Of a stretch of 64,000 bases of DNA, positions 23,880 through 36,019 are shown in pieces (position 1 is the stretch's first letter; each line of letters starts with the position of its first letter). A program made the position numbers and the translations under genes. A model generated the notes under the pieces. The model was not told where the DNA came from, ran no database searches, and saw nothing but the letters and a program-made list of their open reading frames with translations. Origin of the DNA: Pyrus communis (Eukaryota > Streptophyta > Magnoliopsida > Rosales > Rosaceae); assembly GCF_963583255.1 (NCBI RefSeq), contig NC_084816.1:22761344-22825343 (forward strand). The letters run 5' to 3'.

Positions 23880-24190
23880 GGTGGACAGGTTGCCTGCACC
23901 GAGCGAGCACGGATCTCCAGCCTGGACCCGCATTACGCGAGCCTCCGTGGGTACCGTATATAAGGCATTATCATTGCATGCAGCCACTTGCTCGAATTGC
24001 GGACCCACCACTCCCCTTGAACGAACCACGACCCGTTTGACCCAATCTACGACGGATGCCGTCAGCCGTTGATTTCAGGCTGACTGGTGGGGAGTGGAAT
24101 GCCTGCAGACGCACCACTTTAGTGGGAACACCCGTTGACGGATGCTCTCAGTCGGCCCTGGTGGGAGACCCTTGCCCACGAGGCTTCGAG
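23880..24190. other. GC-rich island, unexplained
   Basis: About 310 bases clearly richer in GC than the surroundings, with ACCCGCATTACGCGAG, CCACGACCCGTTTGACCC and CCCTTGCCCACGAGGC. Reading frames are short on both strands. It has words in near-inverted order (CCACCACTCCCC near 24006 and GGTGGGGAGTGG near 24086). It could be part of an element, a decayed gene piece or a CpG-rich promoter without its gene. Confidence 0.4.
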
Positions 24191-25495
24191 GGTTTCCATT
24201 TCATTTGCCATTTTTTTTATTGTACATAAATACATTTTAAAGTACAAACACTTAAGGTCGTTTGATAGTTATTTAGTTTTTAGTTCTTAATGTTTTTAAA
24301 ATATCAAATACTACAAGTCGTTTGGTAGTTATTTTTAATTTTTGTTGTTCAAAAAATCAAAACTAAAAGCCAAATTTTAGAAACTAAAATAGATAATTTT
24401 TACTTTTTTGTTTTTAGTTTTCGTTATTGAATACGAACAAGTGAATGATTGAGTACGTATTCGCACGATAGTCTTGAACCCTTCCATTTGATCCTAATAT
24501 GAGAAGAGAGCCACTTGGCAACGGGGTAGTCTTGTGGCTCCCGAAAACGGGACGTCGTGCCAACACAATGTCACTAGTGGACGAATTTTGCCTTGGAAAT
24601 TTGGGGGTGCCACTTGGGTGATGGCCACGTGGAGGGTGAAGGGAGATACAAGTGGAGGAGAGCTAGTCCACGTAAGGACACACATATACCGGACTGGTGA
24701 ATGGAGTGAGGGAGAGAATCAAGGGGCTGGTCCGGCTGGAGCTAAAACCCAACCATGGGACGACATAAAAGCATTGGAACTGTTATGTGAGGTGGATGCG
24801 GTGGGATATGGCAGGCTTACCGCTTCTGGGTGCTGAGAGTTCCAAACAATCGACATTCTTCCTCAAATATGGTGGATAAGGGGCTCAAATCAGTTCATGC
24901 ATAATAGTCCTCTGACACATGGGTTTGTATATTAAGATAAAGCTGTCGAACAAACATGAGAAAGACTTACATGAAACGAAGCATTACTATATTAATATTA
25001 GAAATTTATTATACGACGTGTAACTAAGTAAATATGTGTGTGTGTGTGTGACAATGCACACTAAGTTTGTAAGGTAAGTGACAATGTATTCGTTTTATGT
25101 AGTGTAAAAGCATTTTATGACGCATGATGAGTTTGGGAAAGCTAGTAATGCTATTCTTGTTTCATGTAACTCTCTCTTCTAGAACAGAATTTAATGCAGC
25201 GGGATATATAACAACTAACAAGGAACAACGAACGATATTTCCTAAGCTAGAATTCACTAGCAAAATCTTAGAATTCACTAGGAAATTGAGTAAACTCAAA
25301 TTTTTTCAATAATAGTCGAAAGACGACGATCCTAACATCACAAAGGTGTATTTAAACATAAAAAAAAAAAACATAAAACCAAACCCTAGAAGGACTTAAA
25401 AGTTCAAACAGAAAACAAAATAAACAGTTAACAAACTACCAAAAATATTCATAAAACTTAAGATGCTGTTTCGGGATAGTAAATGAAAGAAGGAT

Positions 25496-25829
25496 TTTTT
25501 TTAGCTAAAATGTTCCTTAAGATTTACATAACTCCTCACTTTGATCCTTGAGATTTGAAATTAATAGAAGTAGTCCTTGAGTTTGTCTACCATCAATCAT
25601 TTTGATCATTACATGAAAAATCTCCATTAAATAAGGCTAAAATGATAAAAATACCCTCAGTTTTGTCAAATCATTTGTCCCATTGTTTATTATATTGAGG
25701 GCATTTTTATCATTTTGGTCCTTATTTAATATAATTTTTCATTGAAGGACCAAAATGATTGATGATGGACAAACTCAGGGACCAAAAGTTATGCAAATCT
25801 CAATGACAATTTTGACTAAAAGCCATGAA
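25496..25829. mobile_element. Foldback MITE with long imperfect inverted arms
   Basis: The left arm (TTTTAGCTAAAATGTTCC, AGATTTACATAACT, GAGTTTGTCTACCATCAATC) is mirrored by the right arm (GATTGATGATGGACAAACTC, AGTTATGCAAATCT, ACAATTTTGACTAAAAGCC). Arms are about 130-150 bases with many mismatches. CCTTGAG/CTCAGGGACC words recur inside each arm. No coding potential. Confidence 0.65.
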
Positions 25830-27380
25830 AGAATGTAGCCAACATTGCCCTATATTATGAGCGAATCGACATATATATATTATAGGCCTGATTCCAATGC
25901 TGAAGCCCAAATCTGCAATCCTTAGACCATGATGTTGGTTTTGCGCTTCTCGAGCAGCTCTTCAATCCGCTCAACCATCTATCACAATTGTTCATATATA
26001 AAGGAAGGTGACTGACAGGTCGTTAGGATCTTATTTTTCAACTCTAGGTTCAAACACTCCCTCTCGTGGCTGAACCCTTGATACTATGCTGAAATTCAAA
26101 TTGATGTGCTAGTTTTAAGATATGAAATGAATCCCCTAATTAATTAAAAATACAATTTAGAGAGGGACAAATTAAAGGAATAATTAAGCAATTAAGCAAA
26201 TTAACAAAACATGAATACAGAAAGTCAAATAAATAAATGAGGCACGATGAATGTTGATGAAGCTACTGTAAGGGAATTAAGGGGATACACTTTACTATCG
26301 ATCGTCATGTATTGTTCTACTTTCGAAGTTAACTATCCTTTTTACAAGAAATTTATATAGGATCTAATATGATTGATTTATGTTAATCGAACATGAGATG
26401 CTATGCTTATAAATAATGAAAAATAATAATAAACCGCAATGCTAGTTGTTAATCCGAGGGCAACCTTTAATTGCTCCATTTTTTTGGGTACTATTACATT
26501 TTATGTTTTCAGTTGTTCATGGTAGAGAAATTTTTTAATGTGCCAGAAATATGTCTCAGTACTCCAAGTGTAATAATACAATTCGTTTATTTTTTATTTT
26601 TTAGTTTCTAACCAATTGTATTATTATACATGATGTATTGCCCGACACATTGAAAAATATCTAGTTCATGGTAGGAAATTCCAAGTGACCACAATCATTT
26701 GGTTATGTGCTAAATATGTTCAATAGCTTGCATTTTACTTAATAATTAAACACCATATTAATTACCAATAATGTCATGATATGAGTGCCCCAACTTGAAC
26801 AAAGATCATTTCGAGGTCTCTGCCCTTCCCTTAATATCTGTTCTGAATTTAATCAATTTTATCCTTTTTAAAATTTCCAAATTTAGGGTTTCGAGCAACG
26901 GTAAACTTGCTTAATTATCTGAGCAAAAAGTTAACTAAATGTTATTAAAATTATTCTCCAGGCGTTTTTGCTTAAGGTTGCAGCAATTATGTGCCTAAAT
27001 ACGCGCACAATATTAACACATAATATTACTATATATGGTTTACTAATTTTTTTTTGTATCTTGGTGTTGATAAAATTGTGTACAATCTGTCGAATCGAAA
27101 CACCTTGCTTAAATTAGAAGGCAAATGTAATTGTAGCTAATGCTGTTATCTGTTTCACATATTATAATATGCTGCTGATTACTATAGTTCTCTTTTTGTG
27201 TAGAACATTTGCAACTTGTTGCACTTGCTTTGCAATCTGCAACCTGTTTAAGAAAATGCCGCATGAATTTATGTAATTTTTGGTTAAGTCTAATCACAAA
27301 ATGCTTATTTTAGTTGTTAATTTTGTTTAGGCATGAAGGGCAATTTGAATATTATGAAAGTTTAACTTTTTTTGCCTTCT

Positions 27381-27435
<55 letters not shown>

Positions 27436-28031
27436 TGATAGAATTTAAGTTTGTGCTTATTTTAGAGTTATTCTCTAAACATGAACAGACGTGTAAAAAA
27501 TATTTCATTTGTACTTGATTTTCTTCAGAATTAATTTATTGATGTAATTATTTTTAAGTTCATCCCTTCTAAGTTTGAAGTCTAAAATCTGATAATTTCA
27601 ACAAAAATGTATATTTTGAGTAATGTTAGATAGACAAAATTTTGTAAACTAAATAACACAGAAGTTAATGATTGAATTATTACTTAAACGTTGATAAATT
27701 GCTCATTATTTCATATTGTGACGTATTATTTAGTTTGTAAATTTTATCTACAAATTTAACCTTCCTCGCATTATTCATATATATATATATAATCTATATG
27801 TATTTTTATATCTTGATTATTGTGTGCAATCTGGGGAAAAGAAGCTTATGGTCGATTATTTAGTCGATCTCGAGTGGTGAGCTTTAAGACAATTGGTCGA
27901 CCAAGCTGTTGATGCTTGGATTAAAAATGGTATAACAATGTTGTTAAAACAAAGCTCACTGCAAAAATCAGTGTTGGTTTAACAAAATAATTTCCTTCAA
28001 GAAGATAAGACATATAATCAGACTGCAGAGA
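25830..28031. other. AT-rich intergenic DNA
   Basis: No gene is supported. Contains a 50-base (TA)n run at 27384-27433 and a shorter one at 27777-27791. The rest is unremarkable AT-rich sequence. Confidence 0.5.
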
Positions 28032-28040
28032 CTTGTATAA

Positions 28041-28333
28041 GAGTAATGCTATTTATACCATGTTTTTATATCATATTTCTATACCAGCTTAGGTGGCATA
28101 TGGATAGCCACATCATTTGAAAAATTTGCAAAACCCAAGGAAAGAAAGGAGAAAGACTCCTTGTATACCACAATCATCATTTAATTAACTAGTTTTTCTT
28201 AATTATTAGTTTATTAAATAATGAACTAAATTTAAAAATTTGATTAATTCAAATGATGTGGCTGTCCACATCAAATGCCAACTAAGGTGGTATGAAAATG
28301 TGGTACAAAAATATGGTATGAATAACATTACTC
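28041..28333. mobile_element. Mutator-like MITE with 9-base target duplication
   Basis: Left end GAGTAATGCTATTTATACC and right end GGTATGAATAACATTACTC are inverted repeats; the pairing continues for about 70 bases to GGTGGCAT. CTTGTATAA at 28032-28040 is repeated exactly at 28334-28342. A 9-base duplication fits Mutator-type elements. The 293-base element is AT-rich and non-coding. Confidence 0.82.
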
Positions 28334-28364
28334 CTTGTATAATATACAATCGCAACTCACTATA

Positions 28365-28466
28365 AGTGTGTAGCTTAAATGATTAAGATTAATTATACTC
28401 AAGGTTTTGTGTTCGATTTCACTTCTCCAATATCGTTGGTATGAAAAAAAAAAAAAAAAAAAAAAC
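28365..28466 (+). mobile_element. SINE-like copy with A-tail
   Basis: GTGTAGCTTAAATGATTAAG resembles an A box and GGTTTTGTGTTCGATTTC a B box, 35 bases apart. CAATATCGTTGGTATG and about 20 A residues follow. This is the layout of a tRNA-derived SINE. It directly follows the MITE above; no target duplication is evident. Confidence 0.45.
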
Positions 28467-29518
28467 CCTAGGCTGATCGATCAGACCAATTATTCCAAAC
28501 CGGTGGCAGTTGCTGATGAATATGGATAACGGATAACATACATATTCCTTCGTTATTGGATGGACAATCCAGAAAATAACTTATCTGATTGCCAAACATA
28601 TATATATATATATGTATGTATGTATATATAGCCAGTGTTTTTGAAGTTAGACCATATATATATGTATAATCTAATCATCACGATGATAAGTGGGGTTCCA
28701 ATTATCAGGCTCTGCTGCTGCTGCCAAACCCATGTGTATTGTCTTAAGGAAAATGACCCCATGGCCTTTCCTGCTTCCTCCATGTGACCCTAATCCTATT
28801 ACTCTCTCTCTCTCTCTCTCTCTCTCTCTACACATATGCATTGCTGCCTCTGAGCACTTCCACGGTTCCACATATACATTTCTCTCTCTCTGGTGCTTAG
28901 CTTCTTACAATTATTGTATATCACATTAAAGATAAGCATATTGCAGACCCTTTTTTTACCTTTATCTCTCCCTCTTTTCCTTTAATCCACATGCATGATG
29001 CATCCAGATCTGCATAATCCCCCTTTCTACTGTTCCACTTCTGTTGCTTCTTCCCTTTTTGTTATCAGTAAGTTCAACAAACTAACAATAAAAATTCAAG
29101 TAAATATGAAGAATTAATTGAGATTAAAAACGGTAATATGAGAAACCCTAAGTCTCGGTCGTCACTCATACATATATAAAAAAGGGGACAGAATTAACAT
29201 TAGCGTGTAAATTAGAAGGGTTAGAATAAGTCACACATGAGTAACATGAGAACTTCAAAATCTTGGTCATTCATACACACAAAGTAAAAACGGTTGAAAT
29301 CAACTAGTACGTAAATAAATAAATAAGTGTTATAATAAGTCGCTCACATATATATAACATAATGAGAAATTCTAAATTTTGTTTATTTATACATACAAAA
29401 TAAATAACAGGATATTATCTCTAGCACGTTCATGCACAACTGATGTTAGCATTCGACTTATGTGGTGTGATAGGTGGACCCCTACCGTCCTTCAAGTTCC
29501 CATGTTCTAGTTATATAA
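28467..29518. other. Intergenic DNA
   Basis: Contains (TA)n and TATG words at 28598-28630 and a (CT)n tract at 28801-28829. CT tracts here usually lie in gene leaders, but no gene could be attached to this one on either strand. Confidence 0.4.
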
Positions 29519-29520
29519 AG

Positions 29521-29728
29521 GAAAGAAATCTTCTTCGGATCTCTTCCTCCAAAGTCCAGATATCAAGTGATTTGGACCTTTAAAATTTTGATCAAATGCT
29601 AAAAATTATTATAACTTTTAAAATTTTTTACTAATTTTTCTGTTTTTAACCTTTGAATCAAATTTTAAAGGCTCGGATCACTTCATCCCTAGACTACGGA
29701 GGGAGAGATCCGGAGAGTATCTGCTTCC
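29521..29728. mobile_element. MITE with about 70-base inverted arms
   Basis: Left arm words CTTCGGATCTCTTCCTCC, AAGTGATTTGGACCTTTAAAA pair with right arm words TTTTAAAGGCTCGGATCACTT, GGAGGGAGAGATCCGGAG. Flanks TATATAAA and TATATGAA may be an 8-base target duplication with one change, which would suggest hAT; the exact ends are uncertain by one or two bases. Confidence 0.6.
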
Positions 29729-31598
29729 TTATATGAATGTGGTAATATGACACGGTTCCCGAACCTGAAAGCTCCCATGTTCTCTTACCGACCCCCCCCT
29801 TCTGCACACATTCTTCTTCCTCATAGGCTTAAATATTTTAATGCTTTACAAATGAAATAGTTCATATCCCCCATCTACGAAAAGAAGATCGCTAGGCATG
29901 CAGCAGGACTTCTTCTACAGCAATTATTTGATATCCTTTTATCTAAAAATATGTAGCATGGATTGGATATATAATATTGAATATTCAACTTCCTAAATTA
30001 ATAAAATATTAAAAATACCGTTGTATTAATTTAATATAATTAAATATGTCTAGTTTCAGAAGCCCCCATATGCTCCGAGATATATTTTAGTCTGCAAATT
30101 AGTTGATTGGAGGAAATGGGGACTTGGGAATGCTGAATCAAATCATGAAACCATATGGATTTCTGACTCCCATGCACCCTTCTCTCTTTCTCTCTTTCTC
30201 TCTCTCTCTCCATTGTAGTAGTTGGACCCTCTGAGAATGCTACTGTGACATTTGTTTGGATCTTAATCCGATGTCACATAATTTAATGGATATCATAAGG
30301 TCGTATTTCTGCTCGAAATTTATTCGCCCCACACCCAGGTTTTGTATTTTTGCACCCGCAATTGAAGCAACTGATAGAGATTCTGCAAGGAAAAAAATGA
30401 TTCTGGTGCTAGACTTTACTCTATAAATTTGTTAACTCTAATTTGTACGCTTAAGATTTTATCCGCTGATTTTGTCTGCTTTAATTTTGCGTCTTTAAGC
30501 TAACTGATTGGTGCTCTTTTGAATTTGGTGCTTTGACGTCTTGGTTGGATTTTATCTAATGAGATTGCAATCGTTACTTGGTTTATGTCATGGTTTGCTT
30601 TCTATTTTTTGGTATAGCACATGATCAGCCTCTTGTGGTAAAATTCAAACATGTGATATTTGATCATGTTAAGACATGTGATTATGGGGTTGGCATATTT
30701 GGCACCTAGTAGGGAAGGCTTATTAGCTAATTAAATATTTAATCCTTAATTCTTCTCCTTTGAATTAAAATTCTATTTGTCAGTCTCTTCTAATCTTATG
30801 TCATCTAAGAAGAAATATGAAATACGTTTCACAAATATTCAAGACGTGAAAGCACATGTAATTATCCTAATGTTCATTGACTAAGACTTTATCAGGTTTT
30901 AGATTTTGATCAAAGTCCCTAGCATTAATATGTTAATGAATTACATGTAATTTACATAATTTTTATAATAAAAATTAGTAATTGATTTAGAATTTTAATA
31001 CTCACACCCTTATTAAACTCGTAATTAATTTTCAATTCAAACATTTCCAAAATATAAAAATCAAAATTATAATAAGTTTGTACTCATTAAATTAAATTTT
31101 CAATTTTTTAATCTTATACGTACCTATTTTTAAATACACCAATTTGTTATATGAAAAAATGAACATTTTTTTTAATATAAAATGTACCCATTTTTTTATA
31201 TATAAAATTCATTTATCGAATTCATTTTTTAAACTTATATGGGTACATTATATTTCGTTGATTTGAGAATGTATCCATGTCAAGTTTAATAGAAGAAATT
31301 TAATAATGTTATTAAGCCTAATATCAATGTTTTGTTTTTTGTGTTTTTGAAGAATGTACCCATGTTTTGGTACAATAATTTTTTGGTTAGTTTTGATGAA
31401 TGTACCCATGTATATACACACGCACACACAATATATTGGAGAATATAATTCATCTTTAATATTTTTAATCCCATAAATTATGGGTTTTATTTAAAATCTC
31501 ATTATATAAATAACTACAAATTTCATTTTTAATTTAAAAATATAAGAACCTATATAGAAATACATTATTACATTAATGTCAGAGACTTCGAACAAAAA
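29729..31598. other. AT-rich intergenic DNA
   Basis: A (CT)n tract lies at 30180-30210. From 31140 to 31420 the word AATGTACCCAT recurs irregularly, on both strands. No gene is supported. Confidence 0.45.
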
Positions 31599-31606
31599 CT
31601 AAAAAC

Positions 31607-32073
31607 CACTGTTCTAAAAATCCTGCCTAGCGCCGCCTAGGCGCTAGGCGGCTGGCCACCTCCCCGATTAATGCCTAGGCTTTTGAAAATTAAGAAAGGG
31701 CCCATATACCTACTGAGGCACCCGCCTAGACCACCTAGGCACCCCCCTAGACTCGCCTAGACATCGACTCACTTGGGCAGAAAATAGATAACTTTCATTT
31801 TACATTTTATTTTTTTTTCAATAAATTGTAAGCGACTTGTCGAATACTTAAATGAGCACACATTATATGCTTGTTCCCTATGTTTTCATTATGTTCCAAT
31901 ACTTCATAATATATGTATTATTCTATTTTGTAGTTTATGATGAAATTATATATATTTAAGGTATAAACATACATTTATTTACATGAAATATAATGGATTT
32001 AGTTAAATCCGTCTAGTCCGCCTAGGCGCCCAACTCGCCGTCCGACTAGCGCCTAGCGTCTTTTAAAACCTTG
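31607..32073. mobile_element. hAT-like MITE with GC-rich CCTAGGCG ends
   Basis: Ends CACTGTTCTAAAA and, reversed, CAAGGTTTTAAAA are imperfect inverted repeats. CTAAAAAC at 31599-31606 recurs at 32074-32081, an 8-base target duplication. Subterminal blocks are packed with CGCCTAGGCG words on both sides (31625-31760 and 32008-32058), enclosing an AT-rich core. It is 467 bases and non-coding. Confidence 0.78.
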
Positions 32074-32104
32074 CTAAAAACCATAAAGATTTCAATCAAA
32101 AGAA

Positions 32105-32343
32105 CATTGGTAGTTAGGGACTGCATTCAAAGTGTCCCCAGAAAAAAACTACTTGAGCGACTAAACTTTAGGCGACTTTGAAAACTTTAGGCAACAAAGA
32201 ACTTCAAGCGTAAGATGACTTCACACAACGAACTGGACAATTCGTCGCTCAATCTCTAGGAAAAAACATGGTAAAATTAAGATTTGGCATCAATTCATCG
32301 TGCGACAAAATTTTTCTTGCGAAAGCTGTTTACTGTAGTAGTG
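32105..32343. mobile_element. Possible CACTA-type element end
   Basis: Reading back from 32343 gives CACTACTACAGTAAACAGC, the terminal sequence type of En/Spm elements, followed by subterminal GCGAC/GTCGC words. A matching left end was not found, so the left limit given is only where homology-like words stop. Confidence 0.33.
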
Positions 32344-34180
32344 CCCAACATATGTATGGAAGAAGAGATTTTTTGATTTATGCAGAACAAAATCATATAT
32401 TGTTATTATTCTAATAAAATTATAACACCCGTTTTTGTTTTTTATTAATTAAGATACCATAGAAATAGAATATATCAACTCTATCCCTCACACTTATTCT
32501 TATAACACGTGAAATGATATTTTATGTAACATGTGTTTAGAGTACACAAAAAAAATCTTACAACTGATTGACATATTTGTTTTTTTTGAAGTTTTAGATT
32601 ATAATTTAGGGAAACATAAAAAGGGATAAAGCCATGCACATGAAATGACGTATACCTTACATTTGCATGTTTTTGTGCTAGATATTGCCTCTTATTTCTC
32701 TTTGAATCATTCGTAAACATTCGGATTAAACGTCGACATCAAGCCGTCTACATTAACAGCCATACATAATTCAACACTATATATGTGTTCAATTCTCTCT
32801 ACATGATATGTCTGTCCATTATTAATGACAGATTAATTTGCAAATACTGTTTAGTGTTCATCACATGTTGATAAGTTGTTGATACGTATTTGTTATCAAC
32901 AATTATTGCCAATCCAGACCCAAACGAAAGTCGTACGTAGGGAAAAAGAACGAGTGTATTTATACTAGAAAGAGAGATAGAGTTATATTATTGAATTACA
33001 AAAGTATTTGTTCATATTATTTTTATAACAAGCTTGTACTTATATTTTTTATGTTGGCAAATGTAGAATGACAAATGGATTAAAACTTTCGTCGCTAAAA
33101 GTTTGATTTTCATCATCCAAAAACGATGATATTTCTCTTTGCACGACAAATAAATTTCTGTCGGGAAAACGCTTTTCTGTAGTAGTATAAGAAAATGGGA
33201 GGTAACAAGTTTCATGCATAAGCTAGTTCATGCATGGTTAGAACCTAACAGAATGCCAATATTCAATAATTCGTAGTCCTACTCCATTATTTTCAATGTT
33301 TTTCTTCTATCTAGCAAGCCATGCATGGCTAAAAAGTTTCCTAGTGCTTTGGGATAAGGTTCAAGTCTTATTAGGCTGGCAAATCTTAAGCATGCATGTG
33401 ATGCCAATTGAATAAAGCAGCTAAAGTTTCAGGCATTTATAGGTCAATTTAGTTTGCTTAATTAATCGAAAGGAAGAAATAATTTACTGGAGAGGCTTGT
33501 GTTGTGCCAGTGGAATGAGTATTGGATGCTACTACATATACCTAGCGATCATCTTATTAGGCTGGACAATATAATTAAGCATAATTAACAATTTGCATCA
33601 TCCTCCCAAGACAAGGATTAATTAGGTCGGCTATTATTTCACGATTTCATATAACAACGGATTCCAAAATCCAAATAGGAGAACAAAGTGAAAGTAAGTG
33701 TAAAAGCGAGGAGAAATATTTTTAGTGAGGCAGACTGATCACGTCATTTGTTAGTTTTCATTAGTATTTAGACTAAGTGTAGAATCAACGCGGGATTGAG
33801 TGAGAAATCAAAAGATAAAATGTCTCATTCATATGAACCCAATTCATCGTTATGTGGCGCTTTTGTTTGATAGTGTTTTGTCATGTGAATTTTTTTCTTC
33901 ACATTACAACATAATATTAAATCGAGATGTCACAATGACAGTTAACCCATTTCATATAAGTTAGCTCAAGTTAACGGTCATTTCATTAGGTGGCTGCAGT
34001 GCATGTGTGTCAACTTTCACAAAAGGAAATGCAAGTTATTGTGAAGATTTGGTTGGTTGGTTTTTGCTTCCCACTTTGCTTGGGAAGTGTAGCCAATGTG
34101 CCTAAAGTAATGGGGTTTTCTCATTTCGATGGATGCTCATATGCCCTCCTATCCCTCCCTCACATGCCCTCGTACTCATG

Positions 34181-34181
<1 letters not shown>
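32344..34181. other. Intergenic DNA, with a second CACTA-like end
   Basis: Reading back from about 33187 gives TACTACTACAGAAAAGCG with GTCG-containing subterminal words (33085-33175), a decayed relative of the end at 32343. No gene is supported. Confidence 0.4.

Positions 34182-34228
<47 letters not shown>
34182..34228. repeat. (CT)n microsatellite
   Basis: About 23 perfect units, preceded by CCCTCC-rich sequence. No neighbouring gene could be identified. Confidence 0.9.
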
Positions 34229-34232
<4 letters not shown>

Positions 34233-35739
34233 CAAAAAAAGTAAACCAGGCTAGGAGGAGTTCGATTCATTGAAGGAAGCAAAGAACATGGAGTGATACG
34301 GTAACAATGGGTTAAGAAATCCTTGATATAATCAAGTAAATTCAGAGTTTAATACTTGGTGTTTAGCATTCCTATGAGATGGTTGATTGTTATAATTAGT
34401 TCAAACATCAATGCATCTTTTCTTATATGTAATGATGATGCAATGTATAGGAATGAGATTTAGACTGCTTGTTTAACTGGAGTCTTTTTTTCTTTCAAAC
34501 ATAACTAATTTCATTAAATAAAATACCCATACAAGGTTAGAAAATCCAAAGACTATTCCAAAACAACCAAGTAAGAGTACAACCCAATACAAAGAAAATA
34601 CAAGAAAACAAGCCCAATACGAGTACTCATAACAATTCTAAAACATAAAACTGTAGATCTGAAAAATAGACAGCAGTCGCCTCCACCCAAATAGCCACAC
34701 CATCGCGAAGTTGTTGCCACCAAAAAGTAGAACCAACGAACCAAAAGGACAAGAGGAAAACGGAGGTGGGCAAATCACCAGCGCTTTGAGCGCTTCCATA
34801 ATTCTAACAAATAGTGTTAAATGCACTTCAAGAGCCACCCAAACCCAAAGCATGTCTCCAAATGAGATCCATGGAGAAAATGCTCAATAAGTTGAGTAGC
34901 AGGGACCGGTGAACGGTAACTTGTGGCTGGGAACAACAATTGGAGATGAAAAAAACTTAAATCTTGGATATGAGAAGAAAATCACCATAAACTAAGACAA
35001 ACATAGGGAATTTGAAATAAAACTCAAAGAAAGGCGAAACTCGGCTCAAAGAACAAAATTACCTAAAATGAAGGGTTGACGGGAAATCCAAGAGAGTAAT
35101 GTAAGAAGAAATTGCAAATTAATAAACGTTAAGAGGTTGCCATTGATCCCACCCAAGAGGAGGGGCCCGCAGCAAAGAGCTAGGGTTTGTAAGTTAAGGT
35201 GGTTGGGCGAGAGAGAAAAGAGAGAAAAATTATTAAACTCAAGCGTAATCAAGTTGATGGCAAATTATATATTCTTTCTATGTTTTTATAATCATCTCCC
35301 TTTGCTATACTATAGCACCAAAATCAATTTATATTCTTAGACTCTATAGAGTCTATGATTCTAGACTTTGTGTTAGACCAAGACAGTCTATGTATATGTT
35401 TATTGTAATATGCATGTTAGTAAAACGGCAAATGACTGGTTAATAGTTTTGTATATCCAATAGTTGAGTGATGTAATGTAACATTACTTACAAATTACTC
35501 AACCGCATTAGGGTTTAGGGTTTAGTTCTTCTCTTGACATTATTTTCGGTTCTTTTACCAAACTAGATTTATATGTCTAAACTCCTTCTTAGAAAATGGG
35601 CGAGTGTTTAGAAAATCTCATTTTTACTTGGTTTTCTTTAGTTTTGATTTAATTTATCGGCATTGCTGGTTATTTAGGGTGTAGAATCTTCATTTAAAGC
35701 TTAGTTATTAGATTTGTAGTCTTGGATTAGTGTCTTTTC
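34229..35739. other. Intergenic DNA
   Basis: The minus strand of 34500-34870 is unusually open and hydrophobic in several frames, like an untranslated or eroded LINE tail, but no domain could be named. TTAGGGTTTAGGGTTTAG at 35508-35525 is two and a half telomere-like units, which also occur as ordinary telo-box motifs. Confidence 0.35.
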
Positions 35740-35930
35740 AATAGGAAAAGAACAGTTACAAAGAGAAGCTCCTAGGGCAAGCAAAGTTATAGAAATCTCA
35801 AAACCAAGTAGACCGCGCCTCGATAGGAAGAGTTTGGCAACATGACCGGTTGTCAGAAGAGGACTGACCAACCCTAGCAAGAGCAGCCACCACAACATTT
35901 GCTTCACGTTGAATGTGACGGGAAGTAGAT
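35740..35930 (-). pseudogene. LINE RNase H fragment (minus strand)
   Basis: Read from about 35927 downwards the frame gives HIQREANVVVAALARVGQSS and then LPIEARSTWF before a stop, followed by DFYNFA. This is the C-terminal end of the plant non-LTR (RVT_3-type) RNase H domain, where REANxVADALA is normal. Only the last third of the domain is present and it has a stop. It is related to, and oriented opposite to, the copy at 36020-36673. Confidence 0.6.
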
Positions 35931-36019
35931 TTCCGTCAATTTTCCCAAGTTTTGCATACTGCTTATAATATATTGATGAAAACTCCCTTTGATCATAATA
36001 GATATGAAGTGAGTCGGGG

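Larger units (their letters stand above)
23111..25495. other. Intergenic DNA with a SINE-like copy and a GC-rich island
   Basis: Holds the SINE-like copy at 23495-23635, the GC-rich block at 23880-24190, a half-MITE with GGTCGTTTGATAGTTATTT repeated as AGTCGTTTGGTAGTTATTT (24256 and 24317), and a GC-moderate stretch at 24500-24840 with a G-box (CCACGTGG at 24623). No gene could be supported; the 100-codon frame at 24534 has no domain. Confidence 0.45.

Noticed and set aside
23880..24190. Organelle DNA insertion as the cause of the GC-rich island
   Set aside because: No recognisable plastid or mitochondrial gene, tRNA or rRNA sequence was seen in it.
24534..24836. 100-codon frame starting MAPENGTSCQHN
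   Set aside because: Open by composition in a GC-richer stretch; no family or neighbouring exon. The G-box there was noted only.
28671..28929. Genes on both strands around the CT tract
   Set aside because: Frames are repeat-driven, with no domain or splice context.
35508..35525. Telomere-like TTTAGGG repeats
   Set aside because: Only two and a half units; such telo-boxes are common by chance and in promoters.
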